Shown in pieces: positions 1 through 5,592 of a stretch of 10,106 nt of DNA; the first letter of the stretch is position 1; every line of letters starts with the position of its first letter. The notes below the pieces were generated by a model, which saw only the letters and a program-made list of their open reading frames with translations, was not told where the DNA came from and did not search any database. This DNA is from an uncultured Ruminococcus sp. (GTDB lineage: Bacteria; Bacillota; Clostridia; Oscillospirales; Ruminococcaceae), in assembly GCA_900541495.1 (NCBI GenBank), contig UQKC01000072.1, positions 1-10,106 of the forward strand, given 5' to 3'. Position numbers and translations under genes: made by a program.

Positions 1-52
1 CATTTCTCAAAATGGCAAAACGAACGCTTCGCTTTAATCAGCTTTTTCCTAA
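1..52 (-). repeat. 52-bp dispersed repeat, copy 1 (inverted)
   Basis: The reverse complement of this stretch is identical over all 52 bases to 10054-10105 and matches 7454-7505 with one difference. It sits at the very edge of the window, so the true unit may extend further left. It contains no gene; read on the plus strand it would encode MAKRTLRFNQLFP, but there is no ribosome binding site. Confidence 0.9.
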
Positions 53-57
53 ACATA

Positions 58-91
58 ACAGCGCCGCATAATCGATATTATGCGGTGCTGT
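58..91 (-). terminator. Terminator-like hairpin after the flavodoxin-tail gene
   Basis: Two 15-base arms (58-72 and 77-91) pair around the 4-base loop CGAT with a single G·U-type mismatch. The hairpin lies 23 bases after the stop codon of the minus-strand gene. The run of seven A/T pairs is on the gene-proximal side (92-98), so on the minus-strand transcript the U-run comes before the stem and only UAUGUUU follows it. This is a strong stem but not a textbook intrinsic terminator. Confidence 0.55.
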
Positions 92-114
92 AAAAAAATC
101 TGTCGTTGGTTTTA

Positions 115-2865
115 TCAGAAACCGTTTCCGTGTCTGTTGAACTTGATCTCGGGCATTGAATCGGGGGAATAATAGTCCTTTCCGGGACGCTTGAAGAAGA
201 TATCTGCGTCCTCAGGCTGCTTGATGCCCTTTTTAGGTGTCTTTTCGGCTTCGGCAAGAGCCTTGCGTTCGCTTTCACGCATATTTCTCGTGCGTTCCTT
301 GTCGCGTATCTGTCTGTTAAGCTCGATAGATTCCTCGATCTCCTGCTGGAGCTTTTTGAAATCCATTCTCTTGTGTTCGCTCTGCTGAACAGGCTGTTCG
401 GGAGCGAGCAGGTCGGCAGCGGTAAGGCCGTCAAGCTCGGAATCGTCATAATCATCGACGAACATTACATCATCGCCGAATGTATCGTCAACAGCTTCCT
501 CGGTTTCGGGTTCATCGTCCATACTGATATTGCCGATGTCCTTCTTCTCGGATTCGTTTCCGAAGAGAGCGCTGTTGTCCATACTCGGAGCGCCGTTGTC
601 GGTCACATCGAGGTCGATGGAGTTATTGATTATATCGTATGTATTGTCTGCCTTTGCAGCAGCGGCATCTCTTGCAGCCTGTTCCTCGCGCTCTCTTTCG
701 CTCTTGAGGCGTTCGGCTTCGGCTTTAGCCTTTGCTTTTGCGAGGTCTTCAACTGCGTTGAGCGCTCTGGAGCTTGTTCTGTTCGCTGTGGAGCTTTCGT
801 TTCCGAGAATATCGAAATCGAAGTCTATGTCTGCATTGTTTATGGGAGCAGGCTTTGGTGCAGGAGCAGGGGCAGGTGTCGGAGCAGCTGCGATAGGGTC
901 AAACAAGATATCTGATATCGGTGACGGAGCAGGAGTCGGAGCAGGTGCGGGAGTCGGTGTCGGTGCTGCTGTCTGGACGGGTGCAGCAGGTTCTGCCGCA
1001 GGCTTTTTGCGCGCGAAAAGATCCATATAGCTGTTATGCTTAGGCGCTGTGCTTGCAGGCTTTGGCGTTGGCATCGGTGCAGGAGCAGGAGCAGGGGCAG
1101 GTGTCGGGACGGGAGCAGGCATCGGCGCAGGTGTCGGAGCAGGCTGTGCGGCAGCCACGGGCTTCGGCATCGGTGCAGGCTTCGGAGCTGTCGGCTTTGG
1201 TGCTGTGAGCTCGGCAATATCGTCTGCGATAGAGAGGACGTTGTCATTTTCGCCCTCTTCCTGCTTCGGGCGCTTCATCTCCGTGCTTTCGGCAATGTCG
1301 GAAAGCGGAGGTATCTCGGGTTCTGCAATTCCTGCGTAGGTGTTCTGAACTGCGCTGTCATCTTCGTGGGGAACAGCCTTTATATCCTTTATTTCGCCAA
1401 GTTCGCTTGGGTTGATGCCATTGTCGAGCTTGGTATTGTCCATAATATGATCAATGCTCGGGACATCCGTAACATCGACCTGAGTAAATGACGTGTCTTC
1501 GCCGCTCTTTTCGCTTGCAACTTTTTCGCGGAGCGCATTTACAACGATAGAAGCGACAGCCTTGACCTCTTCCTTAACGGGTTCTGCCTGAATCGGCTTA
1601 GGTGCTTCAGCCTTGGGTTCTTCCTTGGCAGGTTCGGTCTGAACAGGTTTGGAAATTTCAGCCTTGGATTCTTCCTTAACGGGTTCTGCCTGAATCGGCT
1701 TAGGAGCTTCAGCCTTAGGCTCTTCCTTGATAGGTTCAGCCTTTGGCGCTTCGGCGTTATGCTGATGAACGGGAGGATGATTGAGAAGCACATTTCCCGA
1801 CGAAAGCGCTGCAAGAGCATCATCGAGTGAAGCTACGATAGGCTCACCGTTCTGTGTAACAGACTTAGGCTGTTCGGGTTTTGGCTGAGCAGGCTTGGGA
1901 GCTTCAGCCTTGGGTTCTTCCTTAGGCTGAACGGGAGTTTCAACTGTCGGTTCGGTTTTGAATGGTTCTTCGCGGATAGGCTCAGCGGCTTTTTCCTCTG
2001 CCTCGGCAGGCTTTGCGGCTTCGGCAGGCTTATGCTGATGAACGGGAGGCTTGTTGAGAAGCACATTTCCCGATGAAAGTGCGGCAAGCGCATCATCAAG
2101 CGAGGTAACAACGTGTCCGCCGCTCGGTGCAGCAGGCTTCGGCTGAACAGGCTTCGGCGGCTCGGGCTTTGGTGTCGGAGCAGGTGCAGGCTTCGGAACT
2201 TCTGCGGCAGGCTTAGGCTGAACGGGAGCGGCAGGTGTTGGCTTCGGCGCTTCTGCAGCAGCCTTGTTCTGCGGCTGGTTCAAAGCGGCTCTTATTTCTT
2301 CAGCCGCTCTCTGCGCAGATTTTTTCGGTGGGTTGAGTATGTTCTGCACGGCTGCGATAAGGCTCTTTAAGTTATCCTTTGAAGTTGAATCGGAGTAGCC
2401 TTTGATTATCGCAAGGGCATTGATATCATCGGCTGTACGAACATCATGCTTGTTTATCGAAGTCTGAGCGGCGAGAAGCTGTGCTTTGTCCATAACGCTC
2501 GTTTTCTTCTTGTCGATGCCGCTGTTTATGACAACGAGGGGAACAACGTTCTTGAACTGTTCGGGGTAGTTTTCTGCGATAAGGCGAGCCTTGGCTTCTT
2601 CGGAATCATTGCAGTACCACGAAACCGCGGCAATTATTATCTTATTGACATTGACCTGACCGAGATTCTTTTTCAGCCAGTCCATTACCAGTATCTTATC
2701 GCCGTAAACGCCGCCTGCAAAGACAACGGCTTTATATTCGAGCGCCTTTGTGGGCGTGAACGAAGTCGAGATGAATATATCCGCGCCTGCTTCTTCTTTC
2801 ATCCAATCGGCATATTGCTTGGTATGACCGTATTTTGTAGCATATACAACAGCTAAATCTTTCAT
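115..2865 (-). CDS. Flavodoxin-domain protein with long Pro/Ala-rich modular tail
   Basis: This is a 916-residue protein. Residues 1 to about 165 look like a flavodoxin fold of the Flavodoxin_5/HemG-like type: the first strand is followed by an FMN phosphate-loop-like T10-K-Y-G-H-T15, then GGVYGD (51-56) and W83-Y84 as possible flavin-stacking residues. A standalone flavodoxin ends there. Here about 740 more residues follow: a Pro/Ala/Lys/Glu-rich stretch with a 24-residue module present twice (255-278, 346-369), 17-residue tandem repeats (377-437), PAPA tracts (about 561-607, 633-674), a helical charged segment (704-742), an acidic segment (783-815), a probable coiled coil (833-878) and a conserved-looking end rich in F, K and Y. 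No signal peptide or membrane segment is seen, so it is probably cytoplasmic. The ATG directly precedes the first flavodoxin strand. Role unknown; redox or scaffold function is inference. Confidence 0.85.
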   Translation of the reverse strand: MKDLAVVYATKYGHTKQYADWMKEEAGADIFISTSFTPTKALEYKAVVFAGGVYGDKILVMDWLKKNLGQVNVNKIIIAAVSWYCNDSEEAKARLIAENYPEQFKNVVPLVVINSGIDKKKTSVMDKAQLLAAQTSINKHDVRTADDINALAIIKGYSDSTSKDNLKSLIAAVQNILNPPKKSAQRAAEEIRAALNQPQNKAAAEAPKPTPAAPVQPKPAAEVPKPAPAPTPKPEPPKPVQPKPAAPSGGHVVTSLDDALAALSSGNVLLNKPPVHQHKPAEAAKPAEAEEKAAEPIREEPFKTEPTVETPVQPKEEPKAEAPKPAQPKPEQPKSVTQNGEPIVASLDDALAALSSGNVLLNHPPVHQHNAEAPKAEPIKEEPKAEAPKPIQAEPVKEESKAEISKPVQTEPAKEEPKAEAPKPIQAEPVKEEVKAVASIVVNALREKVASEKSGEDTSFTQVDVTDVPSIDHIMDNTKLDNGINPSELGEIKDIKAVPHEDDSAVQNTYAGIAEPEIPPLSDIAESTEMKRPKQEEGENDNVLSIADDIAELTAPKPTAPKPAPMPKPVAAAQPAPTPAPMPAPVPTPAPAPAPAPMPTPKPASTAPKHNSYMDLFARKKPAAEPAAPVQTAAPTPTPAPAPTPAPSPISDILFDPIAAAPTPAPAPAPKPAPINNADIDFDFDILGNESSTANRTSSRALNAVEDLAKAKAKAEAERLKSEREREEQAARDAAAAKADNTYDIINNSIDLDVTDNGAPSMDNSALFGNESEKKDIGNISMDDEPETEEAVDDTFGDDVMFVDDYDDSELDGLTAADLLAPEQPVQQSEHKRMDFKKLQQEIEESIELNRQIRDKERTRNMRESERKALAEAEKTPKKGIKQPEDADIFFKRPGKDYYSPDSMPEIKFNRHGNGF
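1555..1737 (-). repeat. 51-bp (17-residue) in-frame tandem repeat
   Basis: Residues 377-437 of the flavodoxin-tail protein consist of three full units and one partial unit of a 17-residue repeat with consensus EPVKEEPKAEAPKPIQA. The units start at residues 377, 394, 411 and 428. The repeat is charged and proline-rich, typical of an extended flexible linker. The 51-bp DNA period makes copy-number change by slippage plausible. Confidence 0.8.
1759..1830 (-). repeat. 24-residue SLDD...HQH module, second copy
   Basis: This encodes residues 346-369: SLDDALAALSSGNVLLN followed by HPPVHQH. It matches the copy at 2032-2103 in 23 of 24 residues. It looks like a short amphipathic helix followed by a Pro/His tail set in low-complexity sequence, so it may be a docking motif. 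Function unknown. Confidence 0.85.
2032..2103 (-). repeat. 24-residue SLDD...HQH module, first copy
   Basis: This encodes residues 255-278: SLDDALAALSSGNVLLN followed by KPPVHQH. Against the second copy, seven codons differ synonymously and only one codon changes the amino acid (K versus H). Confidence 0.85.
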
Positions 2866-2894
2866 CGTTATGTACAGGCTCTGATGCCTTCTGT

Positions 2895-2900
2895 CCTCCT
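2895..2900 (-). promoter_or_regulatory. AGGAGG ribosome-binding-like site, unusually distant
   Basis: A perfect AGGAGG on the minus strand ends 29 bases before the only sensible ATG (2865) of the flavodoxin-tail gene; normal spacing is about 5-10. No closer purine-rich site is seen. A small AGGC/GCCT stem (loop ATCAGA) lies between the two and could shorten the effective distance. An in-frame CTG 9 bases upstream of the ATG is still 17 bases from the site. Confidence 0.4.
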
Positions 2901-2915
2901 ACAAATAGATTTTTT

Positions 2916-2944
2916 GCTGCGCTGTCAAAATGCCTAAACGCAGC
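2916..2944. promoter_or_regulatory. Inverted repeat GCTGCG/CGCAGC in the leader
   Basis: Six-base arms at 2916-2921 and 2939-2944 enclose 17 bases containing a minus-strand TTGACA (2928-2923). It lies 50-80 bases upstream of the flavodoxin-tail gene. It could be an operator or leader hairpin; no T-run follows on either strand that would make it a normal terminator. Confidence 0.3.
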
Positions 2945-2957
2945 GACTCTTATTTCA

Positions 2958-2963
2958 ATTATA
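2958..2963 (-). promoter_or_regulatory. Candidate -10 box for the flavodoxin-tail gene
   Basis: A perfect minus-strand TATAAT lies about 93 bases before the ATG, but no convincing -35 is found 16-18 bases upstream. The alternative, TTGACA at 2928-2923, lacks a good -10 (only TTTGTA at 17 bases). The promoter of this gene is therefore uncertain. Confidence 0.3.
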
Positions 2964-3043
2964 ACGGCTTTTACAGCACTCTATGTGGATAATATATTAA
3001 CTGAATATTAATTTTGTTTTAATTATTGAATCAAACTATGAAT

Positions 3044-3068
3044 AAAACAGCCAAAACAAGGCTCTTTT
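3044..3068 (-). terminator. Intrinsic terminator of the U32-like gene
   Basis: On the minus strand the sequence AAAAGAGCC, loop TTGTTTT, GGCTGTTTT forms a stem with one G·G mismatch, ending in GTTTTATT. It is 47 bases after the stop codon of the 3116-4039 gene. It suggests that gene and the downstream flavodoxin-tail gene are separate transcription units. Confidence 0.6.
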
Positions 3069-3115
3069 AATCGATTTGTTAAAGAAAACGATATTTTTTG
3101 TGCAGAATGACGATA

Positions 3116-4039
3116 TTAGTTGAAATATTTTGTTTTCTGCGTGAGTGTACCGAGCAGTTCAAGGCGCGCGGTGTCCTTGTATTCAGGTTTTATCATATAG
3201 TAAATGTAATTTTCGGCGAGTGCGATGTCGGGGACAGTTCTTCCCTCGATCTTGAACTGATTGAATCCCATTGGGACGTATTTTTCGACGATCGCATCGG
3301 GCGAAATATGCGTCGGAAGGTCGGTTATCTGATAAATGTGGCGGAGCATCGACGGACATTTAAAGTCCTCGAAGTGTGTAGGTTTGCGCATCATCGGCGG
3401 TGTTTTCATATATTCCGCATACTTTATCTGCGTTTCGCCGATAGAACGGTAATGTTCACCTCTTCTCGGACAGTTCGGGACGCAGCAGGCATTTATGAGA
3501 AGCTCGCACTTTTCCTTATGCGGAAGAGTTTCGAGAAACTCGAAATTATTGTTCCAGTTATAGTCGAGGACAACGTAATGATAGTCTTTTTCAAGCTCCG
3601 CGGAAAGCTCGTCGGCGTTTCGTATCTCCTTGCAGGTGGACGAGGTTATCTTGTAGCTTGGATAATTTTTGCGAATATACTCTTCGAGTATCGGCGAAAG
3701 GACGATGACTTCGTTCAGGCCGTTATCGCACATTCTCATAACTTTATTGCAGAAAGGGTCACCAAGGTGCTTTTCTTCGATAAGAGGGTTCGTGAACGTG
3801 AATCGGAGCGGAACTCCTCTTGAATTGAACGCCTTTGTGACTTGCTTTATTATTTCATCATCAACAACGCCGACCGTATTTCGTCCGCCGTTCCAAAGTG
3901 ACGGAGGAAACGCGCCGAAAACAGACGCTATTTTTACGCCTTCGCGGAAATATTCGGGGTGCTGCTGCATAAGCGTGAGCAGAAGCAGGTTAAGTCGGCA
4001 GTGATTGATAAAATCGGGAATATGAAAATTTATATCCAT
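3116..4039 (-). CDS. U32/UbiV-like TIM-barrel protein, putative Fe-S
   Basis: This is a 307-residue protein. It has features that recall peptidase U32-family proteins (the YhbU/UbiU/UbiV group): VVLDYNWNNN (156-165), a cysteine-rich C185-C-V-P-N-C190-P-R-R followed by GEHY, C228 in FKCPS, and QFKIEGRT (261-268), close to the KIEGR motif near the end of U32 proteins. In UbiU/UbiV four cysteines hold a 4Fe-4S cluster; C178, C185, C186, C190 and C228 are candidates here. There is no signal peptide or membrane segment. The start ATG has AAGGAG 11 bases upstream (4056-4051) and a strong promoter behind it. The family link rests on motifs only; activity and substrate are unknown. The divergent DUF815-type ATPase neighbour may be coincidental. 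Confidence 0.75.
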   Translation of the reverse strand: MDINFHIPDFINHCRLNLLLLTLMQQHPEYFREGVKIASVFGAFPPSLWNGGRNTVGVVDDEIIKQVTKAFNSRGVPLRFTFTNPLIEEKHLGDPFCNKVMRMCDNGLNEVIVLSPILEEYIRKNYPSYKITSSTCKEIRNADELSAELEKDYHYVVLDYNWNNNFEFLETLPHKEKCELLINACCVPNCPRRGEHYRSIGETQIKYAEYMKTPPMMRKPTHFEDFKCPSMLRHIYQITDLPTHISPDAIVEKYVPMGFNQFKIEGRTVPDIALAENYIYYMIKPEYKDTARLELLGTLTQKTKYFN

Positions 4040-4075
4040 TTTGAAATTTGCTCCTTAGAAAAAAATAATACTATA

Positions 4076-4104
4076 ATTATAGCATATTTATATCAAATTT
4101 TCAA
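4076..4104 (-). promoter_or_regulatory. Strong sigma-A promoter of the U32-like gene
   Basis: On the minus strand TTGAAA (4104-4099) is followed by a 17-base spacer and TATAAT (4081-4076), preceded by TG one base upstream (extended -10). Transcription should start near 4069, giving a leader of about 30 bases. The -10 lies in the palindrome CTATAATTATAG. Confidence 0.75.
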
Positions 4105-4131
4105 TAGAACGGACAATTGTTGCCGTTATTC

Positions 4132-4145
4132 TGTCAGAAATGACA
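4132..4145. promoter_or_regulatory. Palindrome TGTCAGAAATGACA, possible operator
   Basis: Five-base inverted arms around GAAA lie between the two divergent promoters, 16 bases upstream of the -35 of the ATPase gene. A second short palindrome, ACAATTGT, is at 4113-4120. Either could be a regulator site; no regulator is identified. Confidence 0.3.
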
Positions 4146-4161
4146 AAAAACAGGCTGTCTA

Positions 4162-4189
4162 TTGTATTTTTACGCTAAAGTGATATAAT
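4162..4189 (+). promoter_or_regulatory. Sigma-A promoter of the ATPase gene
   Basis: TTGTAT (4162-4167), a 16-base spacer and TATAAT (4184-4189) with TGA directly before it (extended -10). The predicted start is near 4196, so the leader is about 30 bases. The extended -10 makes up for the weak -35. Confidence 0.65.
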
Positions 4190-4226
4190 TAAGGGTAAAG
4201 ATTTTTTTCAAAAAGGAACGATAGAA

Positions 4227-5402
4227 ATGACTGTCAACACACTTATGCCTTATGCCGAAAAGCTGAGCGCTCTTTCGGTTTTCAGAGGTATTCTTGAAGA
4301 TGATACCGTAAAGGAATTTCTCGCAATGCTCCGCGAGCCGACCCCTGCGACCTACGGAAGCTTCGTAAATTCGCTTTACAAAACAACGGACGATCTCACC
4401 GACTACATACTCGGCGCAGTTACCGAGAACGAGAACCCTTTTATGCTCCGTCTTGCTGCTTTTGAGGAAGTTCCCGAGCATATTGAAAAAGCCGCAAAGG
4501 CTGAACTTGAAGTTTTGCAGGAAATTGCCGAGATAACCTCCGACACGGTGAAAAAGGCAATGGGCGAACACGCCGCTTATGTTGCTTCGGACTGGAAAAC
4601 CTCACCCGTGAACTTCACCAAGGCTTACACCGAGCGTATGAGCTGCCTTTCGACCAAGGGTTATGGCATCTTCGCCGAATATTACGCTTTCACGCTCAAA
4701 AACGGCAAGCTTATGCCGATAAAGAACCCCGACCCTCAGCGTCTTTCCCAGCTTTCGGGATATGAGCTTGAACGCGGCAAGGTAATAAGCAACACACTTG
4801 CGCTCCTCAATAACAAGCCTGCCGCAAATGTGCTTCTTTACGGCGATGCAGGTACGGGAAAATCCTCGACCGTAAAAGCTGTTGTCAACGAATACAAGGA
4901 CGAGGGACTTCGCCTTGTAGAGCTCAACAAATCGCAGCTCCCCGAACTCCCCGATGTTATCGAAAAGATAGCAAAAAATCCGCTCAAATTCATTATTTTC
5001 ATCGATGATGTTTCATTCTCGTCCGATGATGATAATTTCAGCTCGCTCAAAGCCGTTCTCGAAGGTTCGGCTACGGCTAAGACTTCCAACATCGCTATTT
5101 ACGCAACGAGCAACAGACGGCATCTTGTTAAAGAGAAATTCTCCGACAGGCAGGGCGATGATATGCACGTTTCCGACACACGAGAGGAGCTTATCTCCCT
5201 TTCCGAGCGTTTCGGACTTAAAGTTGCGTTCTTAAAGCCTGACAAGGAGAACTATCTGAAGATAGTTGAAAATCTCGCAAAGGAAAACGGCATTGAGGTC
5301 ACGGACGAGCTTCTTATGGGTGCGGAAGCGTTCGCCCTCCGCAGAAACGGCAGAAGCGGCAGAGCGGCAAAGCATTATATCCAGTCCGTTCTTGCAAAAT
5401 AA
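4227..5402 (+). CDS. DUF815-type AAA+ ATP-binding protein
   Basis: This is a 391-residue soluble protein. Residues 1 to about 170 are a helical N-terminal region without recognised motifs. The AAA+ core begins near 180: Walker A GDAGTGKS (206-213), Walker B FIIFIDD (255-261), sensor-1-like ATSNRRH (293-299), and the D-T-x-E-E-L-I-S-L-S-E-R-F-G-L run (317-331), which is the hallmark of DUF815 (PF05673) ATPases. The length is normal for the long form of the family. ATP hydrolysis is well supported, but the client or process is not known. The ATG has AAGGA about 10 bases upstream. The gene is monocistronic: its own promoter in front and a terminator-like hairpin behind, divergent from the U32-like gene. 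Confidence 0.92.
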   Translation: MTVNTLMPYAEKLSALSVFRGILEDDTVKEFLAMLREPTPATYGSFVNSLYKTTDDLTDYILGAVTENENPFMLRLAAFEEVPEHIEKAAKAELEVLQEIAEITSDTVKKAMGEHAAYVASDWKTSPVNFTKAYTERMSCLSTKGYGIFAEYYAFTLKNGKLMPIKNPDPQRLSQLSGYELERGKVISNTLALLNNKPAANVLLYGDAGTGKSSTVKAVVNEYKDEGLRLVELNKSQLPELPDVIEKIAKNPLKFIIFIDDVSFSSDDDNFSSLKAVLEGSATAKTSNIAIYATSNRRHLVKEKFSDRQGDDMHVSDTREELISLSERFGLKVAFLKPDKENYLKIVENLAKENGIEVTDELLMGAEAFALRRNGRSGRAAKHYIQSVLAK

Positions 5403-5414
5403 AAACGTCAAAGA

Positions 5415-5450
5415 ACATAAAAGCGTGTGTTTTCATTGTGCTTTTTGTGT
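5415..5450 (+). terminator. Probable terminator after the ATPase gene
   Basis: ACATAAAAGC (5415-5424) can pair with GCTTTTTGTGT (5440-5450) with one mismatch around a 15-base loop, starting 13 bases after the stop. The 3' arm itself carries the T-run. The stem is AT-rich, so this is moderate evidence. Confidence 0.45.
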
Positions 5451-5487
5451 ATAAAGAACGTATTTACTCAGCTTAATTGCATAAATT

Positions 5488-5501
5488 CACCAAAGTTGGT
5501 G
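5488..5501. promoter_or_regulatory. Palindrome CACCAAAGTTGGTG upstream of the symporter
   Basis: A 6+2+6 perfect palindrome ends 41 bases before the -10 box of the symporter gene. It is followed by the direct repeat GTTCACTGAATGTTCA (5505-5520). The spacing suits an operator or activator site for a promoter that lacks a clear -35. Confidence 0.4.
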
Positions 5502-5542
5502 CACGTTCACTGAATGTTCATACTCACACACATAAAAAATAG

Positions 5543-5548
5543 TATAAT
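5543..5548 (+). promoter_or_regulatory. -10 box of the proline symporter gene
   Basis: A perfect TATAAT lies 45 bases before the chosen ATG. No good -35 is found at 16-18 bases (only ATACTC); TTCATA at 5517-5522 is 20 bases away. A weak -35 with upstream repeats suggests activator control, which is an inference. Confidence 0.45.
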
Positions 5549-5576
5549 TAAATTTGGTTTAAAATTTTATCATTAT

Positions 5577-5585
5577 GAAAGGCGG
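5577..5585 (+). promoter_or_regulatory. Ribosome binding site deciding the symporter start
   Basis: GAAAGGCGG ends 7 bases before the ATG at 5593. The earlier in-frame ATG at 5575 has only an AT-rich sequence in front of it and overlaps this site, so 5593 is the likelier start. Confidence 0.7.
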
Positions 5586-5592
5586 TAAATCA

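Noticed and set aside
530..1339. Gly/Ala- and Arg-rich open frames on the plus strand (such as 530-1030, 1036-1491, 1049-1339)
   Set aside because: They are antisense shadows of the Pro/Ala-rich tail of the minus-strand gene; their composition follows from its repeats and none has a convincing ribosome binding site.
3098..3823. 241-residue plus-strand open frame
   Set aside because: It lies opposite the U32-like gene, which has motifs, a ribosome binding site and a strong promoter; this frame resembles nothing known.
5575..5592. Upstream ATG of putP adding six residues
   Set aside because: It overlaps the ribosome binding site of the ATG at 5593 and has none of its own.
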